A model generated the notes under the pieces. That model worked only from the letters and a program-made list of their open reading frames with translations, ran no database searches and was not told where the DNA came from. From Mucilaginibacter corticis (GTDB lineage Bacteria > Bacteroidota > Bacteroidia > Sphingobacteriales > Sphingobacteriaceae): a stretch of DNA of 64,000 nt. This document shows, in pieces, positions 8,847 through 18,391 of the stretch. The translations under genes and the position numbers were made by a program. The DNA is taken from contig NZ_VLPK01000008.1 in assembly GCF_007558865.1 (NCBI RefSeq), positions 62,001 to 126,000 of the forward strand, written 5' to 3'. Numbering within the stretch: the first letter of the stretch is position 1; each line of letters opens with the position of its first letter.

Positions 8847-10406
8847 ATGAAAAAAATAATCATAGGCTTCGCCGCAGTTTTGACAATGGGGCTGGCCGGT
8901 TGCAAAAAATCATTGAATATTGTGAACCCGGATGCCGTGACGACGCAGCAGTTTTGGAAAACTGCTGCTGACGCGCAATCGGGCGTAAATGCCATTTACA
9001 GTACTTTTCACCGGACCGGGCCATGCCGATGGTATTTCTTTGCCACCATGATCCGTGCAGACGAAGGTTGGAGCAAAAGTGGCGACCCGAACCTGATCGC
9101 TAATTTTGACCAGTTTGTGGTTAGCGATTACAATTACGGTAACGTTTATGGCGGGCTTTGGACCGATAATTATTTTGGTGTTAACCGCGCCAACCAGGTT
9201 CTGGATAATGTGCCGAATATCAATATGGATGCCAACCTGAAAGCGCGGTATATAGGCGAGGCAAAGTTTTTAAGGGCCTTATTCTATTATCACCTCGCTA
9301 CCTTTTTTGGCAATGTGCCTATTTTGTTAAAATCCTCATTGCCTTCAGATAAGCCGGAAACATCACCGCAAGCCGCAGTCTGGGCACAGGTTGAAAAAGA
9401 CTGCGCGGACGCCGCAGCGGTGTTACCCGCAAGTTATACCGGCAGCGACATTGGCCGTGCAACTAAAGGCGCAGCCAACGCGCTGATGGCCAAAGCCTAC
9501 ATGCAGCAGCGCAATTACCAGGCGGCCTTGGCACCCTTGCAAGCGGTAATACAAAGTGGTACATATGCTTTAACAGCTAATTACCAGGATAATTTTCTAT
9601 CAACTACAGAAAATAACAGTGAATCCGTTTTTGAATACAATAATGCGTTAAATCCAAATGATACCCATGACGATGATACGGATGTCGGTGCTGAGGACAA
9701 CCTGAACTATGGTTCATCCATACCGCCATTTTTTGCACCTCCGCAGCTGGGCTTTACAGATGGTGAAGCCAGGCGTTGGCCGGTTGCCGAATTTGAGCAA
9801 GAGAAAACAACTACAGGCCAGCGCGACCCGCGATTAGCAGTTACGTTCCTGTTTGATTCGACCGATGTGCGCGGCCCGAACTTTACGCAGATCTACGGAC
9901 AGACTTTTGCGTCAAGATATGGCACGAACAACGTGGCTAACGATAATTTTATTTGGTTCGCCAAGCTGTTGGATTATAATAATGGCACCAGTGCGGCTCC
10001 GGGTAATTTTGAAATTTTCCACTCGCCGAATAACTATCGTTTTATTCGATATGCCGACGTGTTATTACTCTATGCGGAGTGCCTGAATGCAACAGGCGCT
10101 ACATCAAGTGCCTATCAATATGTAGATCAGGTAAGGCGAAGAGCCGGCCTGGCAACTTTGAGCGTAGCCAAACCTGGTTTGAGCCAGGACCAGTTTTTGG
10201 TACAGCTTAAACATGAAAGGATCACAGAGCTTACCGGCGAAGGCCATCGCTGGAACGACCTGGCGCGCTGGGGAGACCTCGGACCTGGCCTGGCGTCCCG
10301 CGATGCAGGGTTCAAAAACTTTAAAACCGGGAAGAATGAATTTTTTCCGGTACCGCAGCGGGAAATTGATGTAAATCCAAAACTGAAACAAAACCCCGGC
10401 TACTAA
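8847..10406 (+). CDS. SusD/RagB-type surface glycan-binding lipoprotein
   Basis: A 519-residue lipoprotein; the signal peptide ends in the lipobox LAGC with lipidated Cys19. The SusD fold is indicated by the N-terminal block NIVNPDAVTTQQFWKTAADA, the helix YIGEAKFLRALFYYHLATFFGNVPIL, tetratricopeptide-like helices, and the C-terminal SusD core ending in FPVPQREIDVNPKLKQNPGY. It should sit on the cell surface over the SusC barrel and bind the oligosaccharide. It is co-transcribed with susC (16-base gap). Ligand specificity cannot be read from the sequence. Confidence 0.95.
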   Translation: MKKIIIGFAAVLTMGLAGCKKSLNIVNPDAVTTQQFWKTAADAQSGVNAIYSTFHRTGPCRWYFFATMIRADEGWSKSGDPNLIANFDQFVVSDYNYGNVYGGLWTDNYFGVNRANQVLDNVPNINMDANLKARYIGEAKFLRALFYYHLATFFGNVPILLKSSLPSDKPETSPQAAVWAQVEKDCADAAAVLPASYTGSDIGRATKGAANALMAKAYMQQRNYQAALAPLQAVIQSGTYALTANYQDNFLSTTENNSESVFEYNNALNPNDTHDDDTDVGAEDNLNYGSSIPPFFAPPQLGFTDGEARRWPVAEFEQEKTTTGQRDPRLAVTFLFDSTDVRGPNFTQIYGQTFASRYGTNNVANDNFIWFAKLLDYNNGTSAAPGNFEIFHSPNNYRFIRYADVLLLYAECLNATGATSSAYQYVDQVRRRAGLATLSVAKPGLSQDQFLVQLKHERITELTGEGHRWNDLARWGDLGPGLASRDAGFKNFKTGKNEFFPVPQREIDVNPKLKQNPGY

Positions 10407-10413
10407 CCGGACC

Positions 10414-10439
10414 AAGGGGGCAGGTTTGCCTGCCCCCTT
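10414..10439 (+). other. Strong intergenic hairpin between susD and the first GH43 gene
   Basis: A perfect 11-bp stem (AAGGGGGCAGG / CCTGCCCCCTT) closes a TTTG loop, 8 bases after the susD stop. It is followed by AAAAT rather than a T-run, so it is not a standard terminator. It could stabilise the upstream susC/susD message or reduce transcription into the enzyme genes. Confidence 0.7.
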
Positions 10440-10452
10440 AAAATACCATTCT

Positions 10453-11514
10453 ATGATCCATTTAAAAAACAGTCTCTATTTGCTGCTCGTATGTATCGTA
10501 TTTTCATGCGGTAAGAACGCTGAAAAGACCACCGGCACTACCGGCACCACGGGCACAAGCACAGGGTTGTCGTATTTTACGAATCCATTGCTTAATACAG
10601 GGCCGGACCCCTGGGTGGTACAGTCAGGTGATAACTATTACTTTACGGCTACAACCGGGAATAACATCACGGTTTATCAAACGTCAAAAATGTCGCAACT
10701 CAGCAAAGCGCCAAAACAGGTAGTTTGGACACCGCCGGCAACCGGTCCGTATTCGGGCGATATTTGGGCACCCGAGATTCATAACCTGAACAATAAATGG
10801 TATATCTATTTTGCGGCTGATAACGGCAACGATACAACGCATCGTATTTACGTGCTGGAGTCTTCAGCGGCAACGCCGGAAACAGGCTCCTGGACCCTAA
10901 AAGGCAAACTGGCAGCAGCTACGGACAGGTGGGCGATAGACCCAACCATTCTTTCTTATAACAATCAATTATATTGTATCTGGGCCGGCTGGCAAGGCTA
11001 TAACCAGCCGGGTACAGAGCAACTCTATATCGCTAAAATGAAAGATCCTTATACGATCGAAGGGGATCGTGTGATGTTATCGCAGTCCACCTATTCCTGG
11101 GAGAAAAATGGCGCTCTCATCAATGAGGGGCCGGAGATCCTCACCAATAAAAATGGCAATGTGTTTTTAATTTACTCAGCCAGCAGCTGCTTCACCGACG
11201 ATTATTGCCTGGGCATGCTCAGCCTGCGAAACGGGGGGGATCCGATGAATCCGGCGGACTGGACTAAAAAAGCGGATCCGGTATTCGCCAAGAACGCGGC
11301 TGGCGGGAGTTTTGGCCCGGGCCATTGCAGCTTTTTTGTATCAAAAGACACGAAAGAAAACTGGATCTTATACCATGCAAATTCCTTCAGTGGTCAAGGC
11401 TGCGGGGATACCCGCAACCCGCGGATGCAAAAATTTACTTTTAACGCGGACGGTACGCCTGATTTTGGCAACCCGGTAGCCGTTGGCAATCAAATCGTTC
11501 CATCAGGAGAATAA
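10453..11514 (+). CDS. Family 43 glycoside hydrolase, predicted lipoprotein
   Basis: A 353-residue GH43 enzyme, a five-bladed beta-propeller family acting mostly as alpha-L-arabinofuranosidases, beta-xylosidases or arabinanases. The signal peptide ends in a lipobox (VFSC, about residue 18), followed by a Thr/Gly-rich linker of TTG repeats. The three catalytic carboxylates are visible: Asp52 in GPDPWV (base), Asp163 in WAIDPTI (pKa modulator) and Glu225 in NEGPEIL (acid). Lipidation suggests surface attachment. It shares much of its length with the next gene (WAPEIH, YIYFAADNG, WAGW, LYHANS) and is a tandem paralogue. The exact linkage cleaved is not decided by sequence. Confidence 0.9.
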   Translation: MIHLKNSLYLLLVCIVFSCGKNAEKTTGTTGTTGTSTGLSYFTNPLLNTGPDPWVVQSGDNYYFTATTGNNITVYQTSKMSQLSKAPKQVVWTPPATGPYSGDIWAPEIHNLNNKWYIYFAADNGNDTTHRIYVLESSAATPETGSWTLKGKLAAATDRWAIDPTILSYNNQLYCIWAGWQGYNQPGTEQLYIAKMKDPYTIEGDRVMLSQSTYSWEKNGALINEGPEILTNKNGNVFLIYSASSCFTDDYCLGMLSLRNGGDPMNPADWTKKADPVFAKNAAGGSFGPGHCSFFVSKDTKENWILYHANSFSGQGCGDTRNPRMQKFTFNADGTPDFGNPVAVGNQIVPSGE

Positions 11515-11515
11515 C

Positions 11516-12565
11516 ATGAAAAAGATCTATTTTAGTTTCTGCCTGTCACTGACTATAGCAACAAATGTCATGGCCCAGGCACACCAACCCAAAATATTCA
11601 AGAATCCACTATTGAACTCAGGTGCTGATCCCTGGGTAACTTACCGGGATGGGTATTACTATTACACTAATAGTACCGGCAAAGACCTTCAACTATGGAA
11701 GACGAAAGATATGACCGACCTGAAAAATGCGCAGCATCAGGTTATATGGACCCCACCCGCAGGTAAGCCCTGGTCAAAAGAATTATGGGCTCCTGAAATT
11801 CATTACATCAACCATAAATGGTATATGTATTTTGCCGCGGATGATGGTGAGAATAACCACCATCGTTTGTATGTGATTGAAAACAGTTCTGCTGATCCGA
11901 TGCGGGGACGTTGGGCTTTTAAGGGGCAGATTACAGATGAAACCAATAAATGGGCCATCGATGCATCTGTTTTTGAAAACAAAGGGATGCTCTACATGAT
12001 CTGGGCAGGTTGGGACGGGGATACCAATGGCGAGCAGGACATCTTTATCGCCAGGCTGAAAAACCCCTGCACCATAGGAAGTAAAAGGGTTAAAATATCA
12101 TCACCTACCTTCAATTGGGAAAAATACGGGGATTTGCATGACCCGGGAAACCCGCCGCATGTCAATGTAAATGAAGGGCCTGAAATATTGAAACACAACA
12201 ATAAATTGTTCCTCGTGTACTCTGCCAGCGGATGCTGGACTGATTATTATGCTTTAGGCATGTTAACGGCAGATGCAAACAGTGATTTACTGGATCAACG
12301 TTCCTGGGCGAAATCTCCGGATCCGGTTTTCAAGCAATCGCCGGAAAATAAAGTCTACGCTACAGGCCATAATTCCTTCTTTAAATCGCCGGACGGCAAG
12401 CAAGACTGGATCTTATACCACGCCAACCCGCAGCCCGGCATGGGCTGCGGCGATGACCGTTCGCCGAGGGCCCAGCAGTTTACCTGGCATAAAGATGGCA
12501 CACCCGATTTCGGAAAACCGCTACCCACTGGTATCGCATTAGCAATACCTTCCGGCACCCCTTAA
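11516..12565 (+). CDS. Family 43 glycoside hydrolase, predicted secreted enzyme
   Basis: A 349-residue GH43 enzyme with a type-I signal peptide (about 1-21, ending NVMAQ), so probably periplasmic, unlike its lipidated neighbour. Catalytic residues are Asp38 in GADPWV, Asp149 in WAIDASV and Glu220 in NEGPEIL. The ATG lies one base after the stop of the upstream paralogue and follows GGAGA, one of the few SD-like sites in the window. Coupled translation is likely. A plausible division of labour is surface cleavage by the first enzyme and periplasmic trimming by this one; this is inference. Confidence 0.9.
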   Translation: MKKIYFSFCLSLTIATNVMAQAHQPKIFKNPLLNSGADPWVTYRDGYYYYTNSTGKDLQLWKTKDMTDLKNAQHQVIWTPPAGKPWSKELWAPEIHYINHKWYMYFAADDGENNHHRLYVIENSSADPMRGRWAFKGQITDETNKWAIDASVFENKGMLYMIWAGWDGDTNGEQDIFIARLKNPCTIGSKRVKISSPTFNWEKYGDLHDPGNPPHVNVNEGPEILKHNNKLFLVYSASGCWTDYYALGMLTADANSDLLDQRSWAKSPDPVFKQSPENKVYATGHNSFFKSPDGKQDWILYHANPQPGMGCGDDRSPRAQQFTWHKDGTPDFGKPLPTGIALAIPSGTP

Positions 12566-12633
12566 AATAGGGATGTTCAAAAACCAGCGATCGGTGCCGG
12601 GCTTGTTGTCGGCAATTAGTGATGTTCAGGTTT

Positions 12634-12672
12634 AAAAAAGGCACCGCGCTTATAAGGCGGTGCCTTTTTTTT
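12634..12672. terminator. Bidirectional terminator between the GH43 genes and katG
   Basis: An 8-bp stem GGCACCGC / GCGGTGCC is flanked by A6 on the left and T8 on the right, so it can end transcription from both sides. The katG stop codon (complement of 12671-12673) lies inside the T-run. About 70 bases separate the second GH43 stop from the stem. Confidence 0.9.
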
Positions 12673-14938
12673 AACCGATATCGAAGCGGTCCAGGTTCAT
12701 GACTTTTGTCCAGGCGGCGACAAAGTCTTTCAGGAATTTGTCACCCGCGTCAGCGCTGGCATACACCTCCGCGATTGCGCGCAGTTCCGCATTGGAACCA
12801 AATACCAGGTCAGCCCTCGTGGCGGTCCATTTATGCGCTCCCGTGGCCCGGTTACTGCCTTCGTACAGTTCCTGATCCGGGCCTGCCGCTTTCCAGGCGG
12901 TGCGCATGTCCAGAAGGTTGACGAAGAAGTCGTTGGTCAGCACGCCTGGCCTTTGCGTGAAAACACCGTGCCCGGAACCGTCATAGTTGATATTCAATAC
13001 CCTTAAACCACCGGTCAGTACCGTTAGTTCCGGCGCGGTGAGGGTCAGCAAATTTGCCTTGTCAATAAAGGACGCCTCTGTAGACACCGGTAATTTAGAT
13101 TTCCGGTAGTTGCGGAAACCGTCGGCGGCCGGCTCCAGGTAGCCGAAGGACTCCACATCCGTTTTTTCCTGCGAGGCATCCGTACGGCCGGGAGTGAAGG
13201 GAACCGAAAGCGTATGACCGGCCTCTTTTGCTGCCTTTTCGATCCCGGCGTTACCGGCCAGCACGATCAGGTCCGCAAAGGAAATTTTCTTGCTGCCCGC
13301 GTTAAATTCCTGCCGGATCCCTTCCAGCACACCCAGTACTTTTTGCAGCTGTGCGGGGTTATTTACCTGCCAGTCCCTTTGCGGAGCCAGGCGGACCCTT
13401 GCGCCGTTGGCCCCGCCGCGTTTATCGGAGCCCCTGAAAGTTGCGGCAGACGCCCATGCCGTTCCGACCAGTTCGGATACGCTCAATTCGGAGGCCAGGA
13501 TCTTTTCTTTCAATACAGCACCGTCCGCAAGACCGATCAGGGGATGGTCAAGTGCCGGCAAGGGGTCCTGCCAGAGCAGCTCTTCCTGCGGAACGTCCGG
13601 GCCGAGATAACGGGAAACCGGTCCCATATCCCGATGTGTTAATTTGAACCAGGCGCGGGCGAAAGCGTCCGAAAATGCGGCATGGTCTTCGAGAAAATGC
13701 CGGGATATCTTTTCATAGGCTGGGTCGAACCGCAGGGCGAGGTCAGTAGTGAGCATCGCGGGCAAATGTTTTTTAGTACCGTCATAGGCATCAGGAATGA
13801 TCGCGTCCGCGTTTTTAGCGACCCATTGTTGCGCGCCTGCGGGGCTTTTGGTCAGCTCCCATTCAAATCCAAACAAGTTCTCAAAGAAATTATTACTCCA
13901 CCGGGTAGGGGTGGTCGTCCAGGTCACTTCCAGCCCGCTGGTAATGGTATCCGCGCCCTTACCCGAACCGTAAGCATTCTTCCAGCCAAAACCCTGCAGC
14001 TCCAGGTCAGCGGCCTCGGGTTCTTTACCCACGTTGTCCGCCGGGGCGGCCCCATGGGTCTTGCCGAAGCTATGACCGCCTGCGATCAGCGCGACGGTTT
14101 CTTCATCGTTCATGGCCATGCGGCCGAAAGTATCACGGATATCCCTGGCTGCGGCAAGCGGGTCAGGATTTCCGTCCGGCCCCTCCGGGTTGACGTAGAT
14201 CAGGCCCATCTGCACCGCCGCCAGCGGTTTTTCCAGGTAACGGCTATGGATATCCCCATCCGCGTCATCATCTGATACCAAAACGCCATGGTTCTCCACG
14301 ACGCCCTCTGAACCATGCGCGTAACGCAGGTCGCCGCCCAGCCACGTGGTTTCAGCACCCCAGTAAACCGATTCGTCCGCTTCCCATACATCTTCGCGCC
14401 CGCCGGCAAAACCAAAAGTTTTAAAGCCCATGGATTCCAGCGCGATATTTCCCGCGAGGATCATCAGGTCCGCCCAGGAGATCCTGCGGCCGTATTTTTG
14501 CTTGATGGGCCAGAGCAACCTGCGCGCCTTATCCAGGCTCACGTTATCCGGCCAGCTGTTCAGCGGGGCGAAACGCTGCAGGCCCGCGCCGCCGCCCCCG
14601 CGGCCGTCCGTGACCCGGTAGGTGCCGGCGCTGTGCCAGGCCATCCGGATGAATAAGCCGCCGTAATGACCGAAGTCCGCCGGCCACCAGTCCTGTGAAT
14701 CCGTCATCAGGGCGTGCAGGTCTTTCTTGACCGATTCCAGGTCAAGGCCCTTGAAAGCCGCGGCATAATCAAAATCACCGCCCATCGGATCAGCCAGGGA
14801 AGAATGCTGGCGTAAAATATTCAACTTCAGTTGCTTTGGCCACCAATCATGGTTGCGGGTGCCACCGCCGGCGGTGTTTTGTTTACTGCCGCCGTTGTGG
14901 AAGGGGCATTTGCTGATGTCATTTGATTCGTTTTCCAT
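12671..14938 (-). CDS. katG: Catalase-peroxidase KatG
   Basis: A 755-residue bifunctional haem enzyme that destroys hydrogen peroxide and also acts as a peroxidase. The N-terminal catalytic domain shows distal Arg98, Trp101 and His102 in IRMAWHSAGTYR and proximal His289 in AGGHSFGKTHG. Trp101, Tyr248 and Met274 match the Met-Tyr-Trp cross-link needed for catalase activity, with the canonical 26-residue Tyr-Met spacing. The C-terminal half repeats the peroxidase fold without haem ligands. There is no signal peptide, so it is cytoplasmic. An NTF2-like gene lies 38 bases upstream on the same strand, probably in one transcript. The end abuts the shared terminator at 12634-12672. Confidence 0.97.
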   Translation of the reverse strand: MENESNDISKCPFHNGGSKQNTAGGGTRNHDWWPKQLKLNILRQHSSLADPMGGDFDYAAAFKGLDLESVKKDLHALMTDSQDWWPADFGHYGGLFIRMAWHSAGTYRVTDGRGGGGAGLQRFAPLNSWPDNVSLDKARRLLWPIKQKYGRRISWADLMILAGNIALESMGFKTFGFAGGREDVWEADESVYWGAETTWLGGDLRYAHGSEGVVENHGVLVSDDDADGDIHSRYLEKPLAAVQMGLIYVNPEGPDGNPDPLAAARDIRDTFGRMAMNDEETVALIAGGHSFGKTHGAAPADNVGKEPEAADLELQGFGWKNAYGSGKGADTITSGLEVTWTTTPTRWSNNFFENLFGFEWELTKSPAGAQQWVAKNADAIIPDAYDGTKKHLPAMLTTDLALRFDPAYEKISRHFLEDHAAFSDAFARAWFKLTHRDMGPVSRYLGPDVPQEELLWQDPLPALDHPLIGLADGAVLKEKILASELSVSELVGTAWASAATFRGSDKRGGANGARVRLAPQRDWQVNNPAQLQKVLGVLEGIRQEFNAGSKKISFADLIVLAGNAGIEKAAKEAGHTLSVPFTPGRTDASQEKTDVESFGYLEPAADGFRNYRKSKLPVSTEASFIDKANLLTLTAPELTVLTGGLRVLNINYDGSGHGVFTQRPGVLTNDFFVNLLDMRTAWKAAGPDQELYEGSNRATGAHKWTATRADLVFGSNAELRAIAEVYASADAGDKFLKDFVAAWTKVMNLDRFDIG

Positions 14939-14976
14939 TTCTCAAATTTTTAGGTATCCAATGATTTAAAGTTAGA

Positions 14977-15387
14977 TTATTTAAAAGACAATCCGGCGGC
15001 TTGCCTGATCCCGGCGACATTGGGGTAATCCCGGTATACTTTGATTTTATCACCCTCTATATACAGCAGCGCTACAGACGAAGGAAAGTGAAAGGATTGT
15101 CCGTCTGCCAACCGTTTGCCCTTAATTTCAAAAGAAACAAACACCGTCATCCCGTCCGCGCCCGGGATGGATGAGGCGGAAACACTTTCTATCTTCATCG
15201 CTTTGTTGATGGGGCTTTCGGTCATTTTCGCGAAATGGGCGCCGATGGCGGCAATCCCTGCGATTCGTTTATTCTCGGTGGCAAAGGGCGTTTCATAAAC
15301 GCCGTCAGCCGCGAACAGCGCCACGAACGGATTGAAGTCGCGGGTTTGAAAAGCGTTGCGGATGGTTTCTATTACGTTCTGTATCAT
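14977..15387 (-). CDS. NTF2-like / SnoaL-fold protein
   Basis: A 136-residue protein with the features of the SnoaL/NTF2-like superfamily: an opening helix (MIQNVIETIRNAFQTRDF) followed by FVALFAADGVYETPFA, and a C-terminal sheet with ALLYIEGDKIKVYRDY. These small cone-shaped domains bind hydrophobic ligands or act as isomerases, lyases or hydrolases; no catalytic assignment is possible here. It precedes katG by 38 bases on the same strand, so it may belong to a peroxide-stress transcript. The 90 bases upstream (15388-15477) must hold the promoter, but I see no clear TAnnTTTG box. Confidence 0.75.
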   Translation of the reverse strand: MIQNVIETIRNAFQTRDFNPFVALFAADGVYETPFATENKRIAGIAAIGAHFAKMTESPINKAMKIESVSASSIPGADGMTVFVSFEIKGKRLADGQSFHFPSSVALLYIEGDKIKVYRDYPNVAGIRQAAGLSFK

Positions 15388-15477
15388 TTCTTTTCAGTAA
15401 ATAATTACAACATTCTGATCAGCTTTTTTGTGTCTGTTCTATCTTCATACTTGATTCACATGGACACACTTCTTTGG

Positions 15478-16998
15478 TTACGGATTAAAGAAACTATCCA
15501 TCAACACATACCGTTTTGCATTTTTTTCAGGCTGTGATTTACTCTCGGTATCGATCACCATTACTTTCGGGATACTGCTTTGCAGGCCGTACCAGGTGGG
15601 TAAGCCGGTGCCGTTCGGATTTCCGGTCTTTACAAAGTTGACGAAGAAATTTTGCATCGTTTCTGATACCTTATAATCGTCGTCCGTCCAGGCATAAACC
15701 TTGTTGGTTGGCAGGTTTCCAAGGGCATATTCTATTTCTGAGGCGTGTACCGCGCCTAAAGCCTGGTCAGCATTACCCGGGCGTTTTCTGGCAAACAAAT
15801 ACCGGTAAACAGGGTGTCCGTTAGTTTTGCTATGCAGGTCAATAAACTTCCAGGTGGCATAGGCAATGAATTTGTCCGATGCCAGGTCGGTCGCGGCCCG
15901 CAATACTTCAGCGTCGGTATTAGCCGGATAAACCCGGAGGATCTCATCGGCGCGGTTGCCGTATAGCTGATGAACCGCTGATTGATAGTTTTCAACCGTA
16001 GGTTCAGCCTTACCCAGTACGTCGCCCGCGCCAACCTCGGCCGTATTCCAGCCCGCTAATAAAGGCACGTCCATTTGTCTGCCCGTAGCGTAAATGGCTT
16101 GTGGGGATTCCGGGAGAAAATAGCCGTCAACAGTAGTCGGGAAACGATTATTTGCGGCCAGCTTTAATAAGGTATCTGCCGGGATTTTACGCAACTCCGC
16201 GATAGATGCTGCGTTGATACTTTTAGCAAATTTTAAGCCGTTTGCTTCGGCTTCCGTCAATGGCACCGGCGAACGATTACCCAGGAAGGAGCCGCTTTCA
16301 CCTATTCCGCCTACAAACAAGCCTTTTGATAAAGGCGATGCGATCTGCCCGCATACAGACATCGAGCCTGCCGACTCGCCGGCGATGGTTATTTTATCCG
16401 GGTCGCCGCCAAAGGCTGCAACATTTTTCTTCACCCAAACCAATGCTGCGTGCTGGTCTAACAAACCGTAATTGCCTGAAGCATGGTGCGGCGATTCCGC
16501 CGTTAGGTCCGGATGCGCTAAAAAGCCAAAAATACCCAGGCGGTAGTTTACAGTGATCGTAATGATGCCTTTTTTAGCCAGGGCTTCTCCGTCATAACGG
16601 TATTCTGATCCGTCACCGGCATTCAGTCCTCCGCCATAAAAATAAACCAGCACCGGCAATTTCTCCTGTGCTGATTTTGCAGGTGTCCAGATATTCAGGT
16701 ATAAACAGTCTTCGCTTTTGCCGGCGCTTCTGAACAGCATATCGCTGTAAATTGGGCGCTGCATGGCTTGCGGCCCAAAATGATCCGCTTTGCGTATGCC
16801 TTTCCAGTTTAAGGGTGCCCGCGGTTCTTTCCAGCGCAAATTGCCAACCGGTGCCTGTGCAAAGGGTACGCCTTTATAGGAAACGATACCGCTGGCTTCG
16901 GTAACACCTTGTAAAATGCCGTTTGCTGTTTTAGCTTCCTGCGAATAGGCCTGCGCAGACAAAAGTACTCCTATCAAAACAAATATTTTTTTCATCAT
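15478..16998 (-). CDS. Secreted type-B carboxylesterase
   Basis: A 506-residue alpha/beta-hydrolase of the carboxylesterase type B family. The signal peptide ends near AYSQ (residue 20). The oxyanion-hole motif YGGGLNAG (about 121-128), the nucleophile elbow GESAG with Ser209, the acid Glu321 in NTAEVGAG and His418 in GAVHASE complete the triad. Met-Met at 16998/16995 gives two equivalent starts; an earlier in-frame ATG at 17028 lies inside the GH30 gene and was rejected. It starts 10 bases after the GH30 stop, so the two form an operon. It may remove acyl groups from the glycan attacked by GH30 (inference). Confidence 0.88.
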   Translation of the reverse strand: MMKKIFVLIGVLLSAQAYSQEAKTANGILQGVTEASGIVSYKGVPFAQAPVGNLRWKEPRAPLNWKGIRKADHFGPQAMQRPIYSDMLFRSAGKSEDCLYLNIWTPAKSAQEKLPVLVYFYGGGLNAGDGSEYRYDGEALAKKGIITITVNYRLGIFGFLAHPDLTAESPHHASGNYGLLDQHAALVWVKKNVAAFGGDPDKITIAGESAGSMSVCGQIASPLSKGLFVGGIGESGSFLGNRSPVPLTEAEANGLKFAKSINAASIAELRKIPADTLLKLAANNRFPTTVDGYFLPESPQAIYATGRQMDVPLLAGWNTAEVGAGDVLGKAEPTVENYQSAVHQLYGNRADEILRVYPANTDAEVLRAATDLASDKFIAYATWKFIDLHSKTNGHPVYRYLFARKRPGNADQALGAVHASEIEYALGNLPTNKVYAWTDDDYKVSETMQNFFVNFVKTGNPNGTGLPTWYGLQSSIPKVMVIDTESKSQPEKNAKRYVLMDSFFNP

Positions 16999-17008
16999 AA
17001 ATCTAAAT

Positions 17009-18391
17009 TTACCAGACATAAGTAGCAACCGATGCCGCGCTCAAGTGCGCAATCACCGCCTTGTTTTTATAAGCTATTTTAAAGGTTTGTGCCGAGTTAC
17101 CTTTATTTGCAACCACCAATACGGTCTTACCGTCTGGCGTGGCAAAGGCTACATCTGACAGGCCATCCGGTAAAGAACTTTCGATCCGGACCGAACCGGC
17201 CGGAACAAATTTTGACACCTGCCCGATGGTGTAATAAGCCAAATTCCGACTCACCTTGTCCCCGTCAATGGTAATAGCCCCCTGGCAGCCCGCACAACCG
17301 CCGTTATCGGTATGCGGTTTGTTTTGCGGGTCGGCGGCTATATTCCATAAGATCACGTTACGGCTCCAGTTACGGGTAGCGCCAATAACGATGCGTTCTT
17401 CAGGATTAGCCACATTAAAATCACTATGGCTTACGGCCATCATCTCGGTAAAATAAAGGTTCTTGTCCGGGAAAGCATCATGCACTTTACTTAACGCGGT
17501 TACCGGCCCGGCGTATAAGTGAAAGCCCGAGCCATCCACATATTGATTAGCCATCGGGTCGGTCATAATAGAGATTGGGTATTCGGGGGCGTCGCAATTA
17601 TGATCATACAGAATAATCTTAGTTTTAATACCATTTGCTTTAAATAAGGGGCCCAGGTTATTTTTAATAAAGTTCAGCTCCTCTTTAGCCAGGAACTGGT
17701 TGCTGGGTGTATTGCCGTCATTAAATGGTTCATTTTGTATAGTGACAGCGTCTATCCTGATCCCGTGCTTTGCCATCTCCTGGACGTATTTTACAAAGTA
17801 CCGGGCGTAAACGTCATAATATTGGTCCTGCAGCCTGCCGCCCTGGATATTATGATTTGATTTCATCCATAACGGGGGCGACCAGGGCGAACCTAAGATC
17901 TTAATCGCAGGGTTAACGGCCAGTATCTCTTTCAGCACCGGTATGACGTCCCGCTCGTCCTCCTTTAGCGTAAACTTTTCCAGCTTTAGGTCCGTTTGTC
18001 CCGCAGGAACATCATCATAAGAAAAAGTGTGGTCGTTTAGGTCAGATGAACCGATACTTAGACGTAAATAACTGATGCCGACATCATTTGGTCCGTTGCC
18101 AAATAATTCCCGGATGATTTTATGGCGCTCGCCTGCAGACATGCGGATCATGTTTTGGGCGCTGCCACCGGTAAGCGCAAAGCCAAACCCGTCAACCTGC
18201 TGGTATTTTTTCGCCGGATCAACCGTAATGACCGGTAACTTTTCGTCAACGCCCGTGCCAAAGGCCAGGGGCGATTGTTTGCTGAGCAAGGCCGACTTTT
18301 CGTTATTGGTCAGCCACCAGCTGATCGTATTTTGCGCGCAGCATGCGGTATTCAGCAGTATGGCGGTAAATAAGACTGTTAGGAATTTCAT
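17009..18391 (-). CDS. Family 30 glycoside hydrolase
   Basis: A 460-residue GH30 enzyme (clan GH-A TIM barrel with a small beta-domain), a family that includes glucosylceramidases, beta-1,6-glucanases and related beta-glycosidases. The signal peptide ends near ACCAQ (residue 20); type I or lipidated processing is unclear. Domain marks are QQVDGFGFALTGGSA (64-78), the catalytic acid Glu221 in TIQNEPF and the nucleophile Glu316 in LYFTEMMAV. The C-terminal beta-strands (about 390-460) form the side domain. ATG 18391 is used because it begins the signal peptide. It is first in a minus-strand pair with the carboxylesterase; substrate is probably a beta-glucan but not proven. Confidence 0.9.
   Translation of the reverse strand: MKFLTVLFTAILLNTACCAQNTISWWLTNNEKSALLSKQSPLAFGTGVDEKLPVITVDPAKKYQQVDGFGFALTGGSAQNMIRMSAGERHKIIRELFGNGPNDVGISYLRLSIGSSDLNDHTFSYDDVPAGQTDLKLEKFTLKEDERDVIPVLKEILAVNPAIKILGSPWSPPLWMKSNHNIQGGRLQDQYYDVYARYFVKYVQEMAKHGIRIDAVTIQNEPFNDGNTPSNQFLAKEELNFIKNNLGPLFKANGIKTKIILYDHNCDAPEYPISIMTDPMANQYVDGSGFHLYAGPVTALSKVHDAFPDKNLYFTEMMAVSHSDFNVANPEERIVIGATRNWSRNVILWNIAADPQNKPHTDNGGCAGCQGAITIDGDKVSRNLAYYTIGQVSKFVPAGSVRIESSLPDGLSDVAFATPDGKTVLVVANKGNSAQTFKIAYKNKAVIAHLSAASVATYVW

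Noticed and set aside
13214..14656. Several open frames on the plus strand opposite katG (up to 197 codons)
   Set aside because: They lie entirely antisense to a fully conserved katG, are rich in Arg and Pro as expected from the complement of a GC-rich gene, and show no domain.
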